Below, piece by piece: positions 33,822 to 42,550 of a stretch of 64,000 nt of DNA. The notes below the pieces were generated by a model. That model had not been told where the DNA came from. It saw nothing but the letters and a program-made list of their open reading frames with translations, and searched no databases. The DNA lies in contig MWCT01000001.1 of assembly GCA_002070185.1 (NCBI GenBank), positions 124,001-188,000 of the forward strand, read 5' to 3'. The first letter of the stretch is position 1. Each line of letters opens with the position of its first letter. Source of the DNA: a candidate division BRC1 bacterium ADurb.Bin183 (GTDB lineage Bacteria > Sumerlaeota > Sumerlaeia > MWCT01). The position numbers were made by a program, and so were the translations under genes.

Positions 33822-34406
33822 ATGAATGAAAATATTGTCTCCGCTGTGGCGGAGCATAATATGATGATGGAAAAATTCATTGACGCCTGCAATGATTCGA
33901 TTGAGGTGCTGGGCAAGGCGATTGTGCGCGCGCTGGAGAGCGGCGGGAAAATTCTCATCTTTGGCAACGGCGGCAGCGCGGCGGATTCTCAACACTTTGC
34001 GGCTGAATTGGTCGGCACGTTTGAGGATAAAAAACGGCGCGGCTTGCCCGCGCTTGCCCTTAGCGTCAACACTTCGTGTCTCACCGCCATCGGAAACGAT
34101 TTCAATTTTGAACATGTGTTTGCGCGGCAGGTGGAGGCGCTTGCCGGGCAGAATGATGTTTGCATCGGGATATCCACAAGCGGGCGTTCGGCAAATGTTT
34201 ATCAGGCGCTCATCGCCGCAAAAAAGATAGGGTGCTCCACGGCGGCGCTTCTCGGCGGCAGCGGCGGGAGCATCAGGGAAATAGCCGATATTCCGCTGGT
34301 CGTCCCCTCCGCCTGCACGCCGCGGATTCAGGAGGCGCACATCCTTATCATCCATATACTGTGCGGCATGGTTGACGCCGCCTTTGGAGAAAAACACGCA
34401 GAATGA
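33822..34406 (+). CDS. gmhA: Phosphoheptose isomerase (SIS domain)
   Basis: Converts sedoheptulose-7-phosphate to D-glycero-manno-heptose-7-phosphate, the first step to LPS core heptose. The SIS-fold GmhA signature GNGGSAADSQHFAAEL, the GISTSGRSANV phosphate loop and the C-terminal RIQEAHILIIHIL with the active-site His are present; about 194 residues is normal. ATG 33822 is preferred over 33807 because GGGAG lies eight bases before it. It is the first gene of a five-gene run in which each stop overlaps the next start, and shares ATGA with the radical SAM gene. A phosphosugar isomerase acting on another sugar is the alternative. Confidence 0.88.
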   Translation: MNENIVSAVAEHNMMMEKFIDACNDSIEVLGKAIVRALESGGKILIFGNGGSAADSQHFAAELVGTFEDKKRRGLPALALSVNTSCLTAIGNDFNFEHVFARQVEALAGQNDVCIGISTSGRSANVYQALIAAKKIGCSTAALLGGSGGSIREIADIPLVVPSACTPRIQEAHILIIHILCGMVDAAFGEKHAE

Positions 34407-36394
34407 GTCCGCGCGAAAAAGACCTTTCTATAGACAACCGCTATTTGAACACGCGCGAGCTTTTGAGCGAAAGCATCCGTCTTCAATCGCATCCATGGCA
34501 CGCGCAGATAGAGCTCACCACAAAATGCAATCTGGACTGCATCATGTGCAGCCGCGAAAAATATCATGGAGCGGGCAAACACCTTTCGCGCGACCTGCTT
34601 TCGAAAATCCAAAAAGAAATTTTCCCTTGGCTGCAAGAGGCGATTATATCCTCCTTTGGCGAGCCGCTGCTCCATCCGGATATCGGCGAGATTATTGAGG
34701 CGGCGCGCCGCCATCCCCGTCTGAATATCGGGTTCTACACCAACCTTCTGCCCCTCACGGAGGAAAAAGCGGAGCAGGTTGTCCGCAACGGCGTCTCCTA
34801 CCTGTGCGTCTCCATTGATGGCGCCACAAAGGAAACCTATGAAAAAATCCGCAAGAACGGACATTGGGAGCGTTTAACCGCCAACCTCGAAATGTTGAAC
34901 GCCTTTAAAAAAAAATATAAAAGCCGCAAACCTTTCATGCATCTGGTGATAGTGGGCATGACGGCGAATATCGGCGAGCTTCCACTTTTTGTGGATTTTG
35001 CAAAAAAATTCGGCTTCGGTGCTGTCAAGATTGCGCATAATATTTATGTGGACGATGATTCGATGGAGTATCTTTCGCTCGTCCACCAAAAGGCGTATGC
35101 CAACCGCATGTATGCCTTAGCTCACGCGAAAGCGATGCAGGCGGGGATACCCTCCAACTTTAATGTGGCGCCTTTTATATTATCGGAAGAGGAAAAAAAA
35201 TCGTTGGAAGATTTGCCGATGGAAAAAAACAAAGGCATCTCCTCCTTTGCTTATCAAATTTATTTTAATAAAATCCTTCCCCAGATGATGCGGATAAAAA
35301 ACACATGGGATTTTTCGGGGAAAAGCGCCGGACATTTCTTCAATCTTTTCCTTTTGAAATTCTACCGTAAATATTTTGATCCCGCGCGGCATGGGCGCGT
35401 GGGGCTTTCCCTTTTTCCAAACGACGCCCCGCCCAGACACTGCGGCAATCCGTGGACGCATGTCCGCATTGATGTGGACGGCAAGGTATATCCATGCTGC
35501 TATAACCATACCGAGATGGGCGATTTGAATTCGCAAACGTTTGAAGAAATTTGGAACGGCGAACGATACGCTAGCCTCCGCCAGTCCATCGTGAAAAAAA
35601 CATTCTGGGCAACCTGCCGCCGCGCCTCGTGCAATTGGATTCAGCCCGGCTCTTCGGAGGTTTATGGCGCGGAGTATGTTAGCCTTCCCGCCGAGATTCG
35701 CCTTATCGCATATGAAGAGTCTGAAATCAAGGTGCGCGTCCGCAACACCAGCCAATACTGGTGGTCTGGCGAAAAGGATAAGGAAGAAGATATTTTTTAC
35801 CTCTCCTATCGGCTTTTTGATGCGCATAAAAGGCTTGTGATGGAAGGCAGCCGCGGGGAGATGCCCGCGATGGTGGCGCCTTTGCAGACGGCGGAGATCC
35901 GTCTTAAACTTTGGGCGATTGCCGAGCCGGGGGATTATGAGATGCGGCTGGATATGGTGCATGACGGCGTTACATGGTTCGGCGAGCGCGGCAACCACGC
36001 ACGGAGCGTCCCGGTCAAGGTTCTGTCATTCTATAAAAGCCGCCTGACGCCTGTGGAACCGATTCCCGCGCAGATAGAAGCGGGCGGCAGGATAGTTTTT
36101 GACGTCCGGATAGAAAACATCTCGGACAGCCGTTGGCAAGCCGGCGGCGCAGACGGCGTCCGCCTTTCTTATCATTGGAAACATCCCGGCGGCGATTATG
36201 CGGAATTCGAAGGGGTGCGCACATTTCTCCCGCATGATATCCCCGCGGGCGGCAGCGCTCTGGCAACGATGACCATCATTGCGCCGCCAAAGCCGAATGA
36301 TTATATTCTTGAACTGGAACTTGTGCGCGAGGGGCGCGCCTGGTTCTTTCAGAAAGGACAACCGCCCCATACCATCCCAATCAAGGTGGTGTGA
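34403..36394 (+). CDS. Radical SAM/SPASM protein with two C-terminal Ig-like domains
   Basis: Putative radical SAM enzyme, 663 residues. The CxxxCxxC loop is C42-C46-C49 in KCNLDCIMC, and a barrel with SSFGEPLLHPD follows. A SPASM-type domain holds extra cysteines near residues 347 (HCGNPW), 364-365 (YPCCYN) and 405-410 (CRRASC) for auxiliary clusters. The last 240 residues are two related beta-sandwich modules: IFYLSYRLF then DYEMRLDMVHDGVTWFGERG, and VRLSYHWK then DYILELELVREGRAWF. Such domains accompany enzymes acting on glycans or polymers, but the substrate is unknown. It is coupled by four-base overlaps to gmhA before and a sugar-binding lipoprotein after. Confidence 0.82.
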   Translation: MSPREKDLSIDNRYLNTRELLSESIRLQSHPWHAQIELTTKCNLDCIMCSREKYHGAGKHLSRDLLSKIQKEIFPWLQEAIISSFGEPLLHPDIGEIIEAARRHPRLNIGFYTNLLPLTEEKAEQVVRNGVSYLCVSIDGATKETYEKIRKNGHWERLTANLEMLNAFKKKYKSRKPFMHLVIVGMTANIGELPLFVDFAKKFGFGAVKIAHNIYVDDDSMEYLSLVHQKAYANRMYALAHAKAMQAGIPSNFNVAPFILSEEEKKSLEDLPMEKNKGISSFAYQIYFNKILPQMMRIKNTWDFSGKSAGHFFNLFLLKFYRKYFDPARHGRVGLSLFPNDAPPRHCGNPWTHVRIDVDGKVYPCCYNHTEMGDLNSQTFEEIWNGERYASLRQSIVKKTFWATCRRASCNWIQPGSSEVYGAEYVSLPAEIRLIAYEESEIKVRVRNTSQYWWSGEKDKEEDIFYLSYRLFDAHKRLVMEGSRGEMPAMVAPLQTAEIRLKLWAIAEPGDYEMRLDMVHDGVTWFGERGNHARSVPVKVLSFYKSRLTPVEPIPAQIEAGGRIVFDVRIENISDSRWQAGGADGVRLSYHWKHPGGDYAEFEGVRTFLPHDIPAGGSALATMTIIAPPKPNDYILELELVREGRAWFFQKGQPPHTIPIKVV

Positions 36395-37710
36395 TTGTGT
36401 TTTGCATTCGCAAATTAACAACTTTCATTTCCTTGATTCTTTTAATTTTGTTCATTTCTCTGCTCGCCAATTGTGGAAAATCAACGGGGATAAAACCCTC
36501 CCGCAAAGTCGTCATCCGCTTTTGGAACGGCTTCACCGGTCCCGATGGGCGCACCATTCTTCGGCTCGTCAAGCGGTTCAATCGCGAGAATCCGGATGTG
36601 CAGGTTTTGATGCAGCGCATGGACTGGGGAGTCTATTACAATAAACTTTTTGTTGCGGGGCTGGGCGGACGCGCCCCGGAGGTTTTCATTGTCCACGCAA
36701 GCAGCATGGAACGTTTTATTCAGGCGCAGGTCGCGCGCCCTGTGGACGACCTTGTGCGGGGCGCAAACGGTATTGATGAATCTGATTTTGCGGAAAACAT
36801 CTGGCAGGCGGTGGAAAAAGACGGGCGGCACTACGCCTTGCCTTTGGATGTGCATCCCATCGGCATGTATTACAATAAAAAACTCTTCCGCGAGGCGGGC
36901 ATAGTGGATGAAAAAGGCAATCCAAAGCCGCCTACCAATCGGGAGGAATTTCTGGACGCCCTGACCAAAATCACAAAAGATATAGACGGCGACGGCAAAA
37001 ATGACCAATGGGGTTATGTGTTCACGTGGTATCGTACAAATATGTACACCTTCTTGCTCCAGTGGGGCGGGCGCATCTTTACGCCGGATTATCAAAAATG
37101 CGTTTTGGACTCGGCGGAAAATGTGGAAGCGGTGCGATTCTTCACAGACCTGATTCATAAAAAAAAGGTTATCCCGCCGCCGGAAAATTTCGATTCATGG
37201 ATAGGATTCCGCCAAGGCAAGGTGGGCATCGCCTTTGAGGGGATTTATATGTTAGAGGATTTGAAGCGCCAAAAAGACCTTGATTACGGCGCGGCGCCGC
37301 TGCCGTTGCTCGGCAAAGTCCCCGCCGCATGGGCGGACTCCCATACTATTTGTTTCAAAAAGGATTTGAGCGGCGAACATCTGGATGCCGCATGGCGGTT
37401 TGCCAAATATCTTTCGGATAACAGTTTAGACTGGGCGGATGGCGGTCAGATCCCCGCGCGCAAAAGCCTGATGGAATCCGAGCGTTTCAAGGGCATGACG
37501 GCTCAATGGGAGTTTGCGAAGATGATCCCTTACATCCGCTACATTCCGCGCGTGCCGTTTGCGCTGGAATTTCTCGGCGAATTTGACACCGCCGCCGAAA
37601 GGGGGCTGCGCGGCAATGTCAGCGCCGAGACCGCGCTATCAGAAGCCGCCGCCAATGTTAATAAAATTATCAAGCGTCAGAACGAAGAACAAAAACGGAG
37701 CAAGCCATGA
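36391..37710 (+). CDS. Sugar ABC transporter substrate-binding lipoprotein (family 1)
   Basis: Exported binding protein of a carbohydrate importer. A signal peptide ends in the lipobox LLANC (Cys28), so it is anchored as a lipoprotein. The mature part has the family 1 pattern: VVIRFWNGFTGPDG, RFNRENPDVQVLMQRMDW, and AAPLPLLGKVPAAWADSHTICF. It is 439 residues. GTG at 36391 overlaps the preceding TGA (GTGA), with AAGGTGG just upstream. The ligand cannot be predicted. The two permease genes follow with coupled starts; no ATPase gene is in the run, so a shared MsmX/UgpC-type ATPase elsewhere would be needed. Confidence 0.9.
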   Translation: MIVFCIRKLTTFISLILLILFISLLANCGKSTGIKPSRKVVIRFWNGFTGPDGRTILRLVKRFNRENPDVQVLMQRMDWGVYYNKLFVAGLGGRAPEVFIVHASSMERFIQAQVARPVDDLVRGANGIDESDFAENIWQAVEKDGRHYALPLDVHPIGMYYNKKLFREAGIVDEKGNPKPPTNREEFLDALTKITKDIDGDGKNDQWGYVFTWYRTNMYTFLLQWGGRIFTPDYQKCVLDSAENVEAVRFFTDLIHKKKVIPPPENFDSWIGFRQGKVGIAFEGIYMLEDLKRQKDLDYGAAPLPLLGKVPAAWADSHTICFKKDLSGEHLDAAWRFAKYLSDNSLDWADGGQIPARKSLMESERFKGMTAQWEFAKMIPYIRYIPRVPFALEFLGEFDTAAERGLRGNVSAETALSEAAANVNKIIKRQNEEQKRSKP

Positions 37711-38582
37711 CTCGCGCCAAATATTCCAATATATTTTACGGTTATCTTTTCCTTCTGCCTTATTTGATCCTCTTTTGCGCATTTATTCTTCTGCCGCTCA
37801 TTTACGGTCTGGGGTTGAGTCTTTTTCAATGGGAGGTTCTTTCCAATGCGCCGCCGCGATTTATTGGGTTGGGGAATTATCGGGAGGCGTTGGGCGAGAC
37901 GTATTTCTGGAAGGCGCTGGGCGCAACTTTGCGCTTTGTGGCAATGATTGTCCCCTCTGTGGTTTTCGGGGCGTTGTTAATAGCGCTGGCGCTGAACGCC
38001 CTGCCGGAAAAGAGCGGCGGGTTTTTCAAGGCGGCGATATTTGCGCCGACTATCATCTCCATCAGCGTGGCGGGCATCCTCTGGCGCTGGTTCTTTAGCG
38101 CCGAGTTTGGTCTCTTTAACGCTTGGCTTGCGCCGCTGGGCGTAAAAGTTCCATGGATAACGGAAAACCGCTGGGCGATGAAGTCCGTTGTGCTGATGAC
38201 GGTCTGGTGGACTTTGGGAGGACCGATGGTTGTTCTGCTGGCGGGTCTAAAACAGATTCCCGAGCAATATTACGAAGCGGCGTCCATAGATGGCGCCGGC
38301 GCTATGCGGCGATTTTTCCACATCACGCTGCCGCTTCTCAAGCCTGTCCTGCTCTTTGTGATAGTAATGAACATCATCGGCTCGTTTCAAGTTTTTGGTC
38401 AGACGTTTATGATAACTCGCGGCGGACCGGAACTCTCCACGCGCGTGCTGGTGCAATATATCTATGAAACGGCGTTTGCCAGTTATCGCTTAGGTTACGG
38501 CTCGGCGATGAGCTGGCTTTTGTTTATTGTTATTGCGGTTTTTTCCATTCTTCAATTTCGCCTTGTTAGGGAGCGGGAATGA
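37707..38582 (+). CDS. Sugar ABC transporter permease (MalF/UgpA-like)
   Basis: Inner-membrane permease subunit with six predicted helices. The cytoplasmic coupling loop EAASIDGAGAMRRFFHITLPLLKP is the EAA motif that docks on the ATPase, and the N-terminal YLFLLPYLILFCAFILLPLIYGL is typical of the family. It is 291 residues. The ATG overlaps the stop of the binding-protein gene, and its own stop overlaps the next permease (ATGA). It forms the heterodimeric pore with that gene's product. Confidence 0.92.
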   Translation: MTRAKYSNIFYGYLFLLPYLILFCAFILLPLIYGLGLSLFQWEVLSNAPPRFIGLGNYREALGETYFWKALGATLRFVAMIVPSVVFGALLIALALNALPEKSGGFFKAAIFAPTIISISVAGILWRWFFSAEFGLFNAWLAPLGVKVPWITENRWAMKSVVLMTVWWTLGGPMVVLLAGLKQIPEQYYEAASIDGAGAMRRFFHITLPLLKPVLLFVIVMNIIGSFQVFGQTFMITRGGPELSTRVLVQYIYETAFASYRLGYGSAMSWLLFIVIAVFSILQFRLVRERE

Positions 38583-39403
38583 AAAAAATTCGACTGCGCC
38601 TCATTCAATTTTTTCTTTTGGCGGCTGCTGTGGTATTTCTGACGCCGATTGCCTTGATTTTTTTAACGTCGCTCAAGCCTGACTCGGAAATCATCCATTT
38701 TAGCGGCATATTTCCTCGGCAGTGGACGCTGGATAATTTCAGGGAGATTTTTGACACGCCGGAGGAAATCCCGATTTTCCGCTGGCTGTTGAATAGCGTT
38801 TTTATCTCATCCGCCGTGACGTTTCTGATTCTGCTGGTGAACTCGATGGCGGCGTATGCGTTGGCGCGTCTGGAGCTGCCCGGTCGGCGCGGATTATTTG
38901 TTGTCATTATCGCCACGCTTATGATTCCGGGGCAGATTCTTATGATACCCGTGTATCTGATAATAAACAAACTGGGGTTGTTGAACACGCCTTGGGCGCT
39001 GATTATTCCAGCGGGCGCGGGGGCGTTCGGCGTTTTTTTATTGCATCAATTTTTTCTGGGCATCCCGCGCAGTCTTGAAGATGCCGCCATCGTGGACGGC
39101 TGTTCGATTTTCGGCGTTTACCGCCACATTGTCCTGCCGCTTTCCAAACCAGCCCTTTCCACGCTGGGAATCTTCACCTTTTTGGGTTCGTGGAATGATT
39201 TTTTAAGCCCGCTAATCTTTCTTGATTCTGTGGATAAGTTCACACTGCCGGTAGGCGTGGCTCTTTTTCAAACATCCTATGCGGCGGAATATGGGCTGAC
39301 GCTGGCAGCCTGTGTGGTTTGCACGGCGCCGGCGCTGCTGGCGTTTGTCTTTTTCCAGAGGCACATCATCAAAGGCATCGCGCTGACGGGGTTAAAAGAA
39401 TAG
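38579..39403 (+). CDS. Sugar ABC transporter permease (MalG/UgpE-like)
   Basis: Second permease subunit of the same importer, 274 residues with six predicted helices. The EAA-type loop is LEDAAIVDGCSIFGVYRHIVLPLSKPAL, and FLGSWNDFLSPLIFL is the conserved MalG-class segment. It is the last gene of the gmhA-led run. The 110 bases to the convergent membrane-protein gene hold A-rich sequence without a convincing terminator hairpin. Assignment to the family is firm; the transported sugar is unknown. Confidence 0.92.
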   Translation: MKKIRLRLIQFFLLAAAVVFLTPIALIFLTSLKPDSEIIHFSGIFPRQWTLDNFREIFDTPEEIPIFRWLLNSVFISSAVTFLILLVNSMAAYALARLELPGRRGLFVVIIATLMIPGQILMIPVYLIINKLGLLNTPWALIIPAGAGAFGVFLLHQFFLGIPRSLEDAAIVDGCSIFGVYRHIVLPLSKPALSTLGIFTFLGSWNDFLSPLIFLDSVDKFTLPVGVALFQTSYAAEYGLTLAACVVCTAPALLAFVFFQRHIIKGIALTGLKE

Positions 39404-39514
39404 CCCCGCCTCTCATTTGATTCTGTCAAGATTTCGCATTTAAAAAAAGCGGCGATGAATTTTTATAAGGCGGAGGCGTTCAAAAAAAGGCGCGAAAAAA
39501 AATTAACAATCGTT

Positions 39515-40975
39515 TCAGCGTTCATCCGCCTTTTGAAATAACGCCGCCTTGTAACCGGAAAAAATCAGCCTCCATCCGCTCTTGCGGTTAAAATGCGCCA
39601 GCAAAGAAAGGTCGTCGTTGTCAATCAGCGCAAGGGATATGTCGAATTCCTCAATGAACGGGTCGGGCGATTCCTCGCCGACGATAATGCGGTAGTGGCG
39701 CTCAATAAGCGCTGGCGGGAAAGGCTCGGCGCGGCTGTCTATACAGGGACGAATATCCGGCGCGAGCATCCAGATTAAAAACCCGCCGCAGTCGTATCCG
39801 TTGAAAAGATTGCCGCGCAAATTTGCCGATTTCATGTATGCGGCGCTGTCCCACGGTTGGCGCGCGCGGTTGATGCCGAAGCCGAAAGGGCGCTTCGCGC
39901 CAAAGGCGCGGAAGAGCGCGCCGTTGGGAATCATCCCGCTGAAAAGAACAAGAAGGATAAAAACGGCAAGTGATGAATAACGGGCGGCTAAATTCGGCAA
40001 TTTTGATTTAAGCCGTTCGATAATAAAACCGTAATTCCAGAGATTGGCAGCGGCGGTGGAGAGGGCGAAAAAGCCGCCATGCCGCCTTGCCTTGAATACC
40101 ATCCAGAAAAAGAAAATAAAAAGAAGTATGTGCGCCGGACGCAGCCGCCTGCGATTGAGAGCAAATCCCGCCAGCGTGAGCGCGCCTGTCCCAATGATGA
40201 GCCAGCGCAGCGGCTCCGGCGCGCTCCGGTGAAAAAGCGGCAGCCATTCCCATAAATGATTGTGAAAAAACGGCGTCCGCATCACATCCAGCACGCCCGC
40301 CAGCATCCTAAATCCGAAAGGATTGGCAAGCGAGGAAAGGATGAGCAGCGGCAAAATCCAAAGACGGCGCGGCGAAGATTCAAGAATATACGCCCCCGCA
40401 ACAATATACCCCAAAATGAATGCGCTGTGTAGATTCGTCCAGATGATTTGCAAAAAGACGATGGCGATGACGAATGAGGCGGCGAGGTTTTTTCCGCGTT
40501 GATTTTCCCAAAGGCAAACGGCGATGGCAAAACAGACGAGGCTGCAAAGCTCCGGACGGACAAACATCCTCGGCGCCGCAAGGAGCCCCGTCAGCGTTAG
40601 AAGCGATGCGGCAAGTGGAATATTCAAGGCGGGGGAATTTTCGCGCCGTCCCCAAAGCGCCGCGATGCCGAACATCGCCGCCGCAGATAAAAGCGCAAAA
40701 AAAGAGCGCAGAGCAATCAGGGCGTTTGCTCCGCCTTTTGCGTAAAGCATATAAACCAGTATTTCAAAAGGGATGTATTTATTGAGCCACGATTGTCCGT
40801 TGATAGTGCAAGACCAGACATCCGATTTCAAAATCCCGCCCGATTGAACCATCTCGCGCCCCGCCGCCAGCAACCACCAGATGTCGTTATCCTCAATGGG
40901 AAACCACGTCAGAAAAAGGATATTCATCGCGGCAGCCGCAAGAAGAAAAACGCCGATTAACTTGCCGAATGTCAT
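39515..40975 (-). CDS. Polytopic membrane protein, possible GT-C type glycosyltransferase
   Basis: Function unknown. About ten to twelve hydrophobic helices span the first 385 residues. The first loop carries FPIEDNDIWWLLAAGREM with paired acidic residues after helix 1, as in GT-C enzymes, and WSCTINGQSWLNKYIPFEILVY follows. The soluble C-terminus (FNGYDCGGFLIWML, CIDSRAEPFPPALIERHYRII) resembles that of uncharacterised membrane proteins of several anaerobic phyla. Its ATG overlaps the stop of the metal-permease gene by four bases, so it is co-expressed with the metal importer, an unexpected pairing. It may be a non-enzymatic membrane protein. Confidence 0.55.
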   Translation of the reverse strand: MTFGKLIGVFLLAAAAMNILFLTWFPIEDNDIWWLLAAGREMVQSGGILKSDVWSCTINGQSWLNKYIPFEILVYMLYAKGGANALIALRSFFALLSAAAMFGIAALWGRRENSPALNIPLAASLLTLTGLLAAPRMFVRPELCSLVCFAIAVCLWENQRGKNLAASFVIAIVFLQIIWTNLHSAFILGYIVAGAYILESSPRRLWILPLLILSSLANPFGFRMLAGVLDVMRTPFFHNHLWEWLPLFHRSAPEPLRWLIIGTGALTLAGFALNRRRLRPAHILLFIFFFWMVFKARRHGGFFALSTAAANLWNYGFIIERLKSKLPNLAARYSSLAVFILLVLFSGMIPNGALFRAFGAKRPFGFGINRARQPWDSAAYMKSANLRGNLFNGYDCGGFLIWMLAPDIRPCIDSRAEPFPPALIERHYRIIVGEESPDPFIEEFDISLALIDNDDLSLLAHFNRKSGWRLIFSGYKAALFQKADER

Positions 40976-41790
40976 GAGCCGACTTTCAACATTTTAGCAA
41001 ATTTCCGCAAAAAAAGCGAAAGGAAAAAGAACGCCGCGCCCACAAGGATAATCGTTGCGCCGGAGGTGAGGTTGAATCGAAACGAAAGCCACAAGCCCGC
41101 CAATGCAAAAACGCAGTTGTATAAAATCGAAAGGAGCATCATCGAATAAAGCGAACGCGATTGCCCTTCCGCCATATACGGCGCAATAGTAAAAAAAGCG
41201 ATGATGAGAATCATCCCGACCACGCGGATGATGATGACCACGCACAAGGCGATCATGATGAGAAGCGCGATATAAAGCGCCCGCGTCGGGACGCCCATCA
41301 ACCCTGCAAACTCCTCGTCGTAGGACATGGCAAGAAAGTCCTTGTAGAATAAAACAACCGTTCCCAAAATGGCAACATTGAGAAACAGCATCAAGAGCAG
41401 GTCTTCGCGCGGCACGGCAAGGATGCTCCCAAAAAGATACGTCATCAAGTCCACTTTGTATCCGGGCGTCAAATCCGCCAGCATGATGCCGAGCGCCATC
41501 CCAACCGCCCAAAGGACGCCGATGATGGTGTCCGCGCGCTGCTTATTGCCCAGCGAAACCAGCGCGATTATTATTGCGATGGCAACCGAAAAACCCACCA
41601 CGCCCAAAAGCGGCGCAAAGCCCAAAAAAAATGCAAGCCCCACGCCGCCATAAGCCGCATGCGCGATCCCGCCGGAGATGAACACGATGCGGTTCACCAC
41701 AACCAGCGTGCCGATGATGCCGCAGGCGATGCTCGCCAGCAGCCCCGCCATCAGCGCATTCTGCATGAATTCATAATGAAAAATATCCAA
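40972..41790 (-). CDS. Metal ABC transporter permease (ZnuB/ABC-3 family)
   Basis: Inner-membrane permease of a zinc-, manganese- or iron-type importer, 272 residues with about eight helices. The start MDIFHYEFMQNALMAGLLASIACGIIGTLVVVNR, followed by GGIAHAAYGGVGLAFFLG, matches ZnuB/MntB proteins, and DLMTYLFGSILAV is also typical. The ZnuC-like ATPase gene lies 18 bases upstream and the ZnuA-like gene before that. Metal specificity cannot be read from the permease. Confidence 0.93.
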   Translation of the reverse strand: MDIFHYEFMQNALMAGLLASIACGIIGTLVVVNRIVFISGGIAHAAYGGVGLAFFLGFAPLLGVVGFSVAIAIIIALVSLGNKQRADTIIGVLWAVGMALGIMLADLTPGYKVDLMTYLFGSILAVPREDLLLMLFLNVAILGTVVLFYKDFLAMSYDEEFAGLMGVPTRALYIALLIMIALCVVIIIRVVGMILIIAFFTIAPYMAEGQSRSLYSMMLLSILYNCVFALAGLWLSFRFNLTSGATIILVGAAFFFLSLFLRKFAKMLKVGS

Positions 41791-41808
41791 CTTTTATTCC
41801 TTGTATCC

Positions 41809-42549
41809 TCAATGTGATTGCAGCACGCGATGGGGCACCCCATGAGCGACCAACTCCACAGGGCACTGATACATTTTGCCCAGCATCTCCTCGGTTATCT
41901 CCGCCGCGTCGTGATAATAGACCGTGCGGTTGACGCATGCCACCGATTTGACGTAGCTGGAAAGGATGCTGATGTCGTGGCTAACCACAACAATCGTGAT
42001 GCTTTTGTTCAATTCTTTAAGCAGGTTGTAAATCTGCGCCTGCCATTCTTGATCCACGCTGGCGGTGGGCTCGTCCATGAATAAGATTTCCGGGTCGGAG
42101 GCGAGTGCCCGCGCGATGAAGACCCTCTGGCGCTGCCCTCCCGATAAATTCAGGACAGGTGATTTTTTATGTTCGAGCATCCCCACGCGGTCGAGCGCCT
42201 CTTCGGCGCGGCGCCTATCCGCCTCGGAATACCGCCACGCGCGCCCCGCCTTGCCCAGCCGTCCCATAAGCGCAACATCCATGACGGAAATGGGAAATAC
42301 CTTGCTGATGTTGGTGTTTTGCGGGACGTAGCCCATGCGGCGCGCCGCCGCCTTTGGCGGCTGCCCCAAAACAGTTATCTCGCCCCTTTGCGGTTTCAAG
42401 ATTCCCAGAATCAATTTGATGAGCGTTGTTTTGCCTCCGCCATTTGGACCGATGACAGCGATGAATTCCCCTTGCTTAATTGTCAGGTTCACATCTTCCA
42501 ATATGACCTGAGCGTCGTAGGAGAACCAAAGATTTTTAACCGTTATCAT
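41809..42549 (-). CDS. Metal ABC transporter ATP-binding protein (ZnuC-like)
   Basis: Cytoplasmic ATPase of the metal importer. Walker A GPNGGGKTT, the Q-loop VPQNTN, signature LSGGQRQR and Walker B ILFMDEPTASVD are all present. I start it at 42549 (MITVKNLWFSYD); the longer frame to 42669 adds 40 residues that overlap the upstream binding-protein gene and show no homology. That start lies one base beyond the ZnuA-like stop. Length is then 246 residues, typical of ZnuC/MntA. Confidence 0.94.
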   Translation of the reverse strand: MITVKNLWFSYDAQVILEDVNLTIKQGEFIAVIGPNGGGKTTLIKLILGILKPQRGEITVLGQPPKAAARRMGYVPQNTNISKVFPISVMDVALMGRLGKAGRAWRYSEADRRRAEEALDRVGMLEHKKSPVLNLSGGQRQRVFIARALASDPEILFMDEPTASVDQEWQAQIYNLLKELNKSITIVVVSHDISILSSYVKSVACVNRTVYYHDAAEITEEMLGKMYQCPVELVAHGVPHRVLQSH

Positions 42550-42550
42550 T

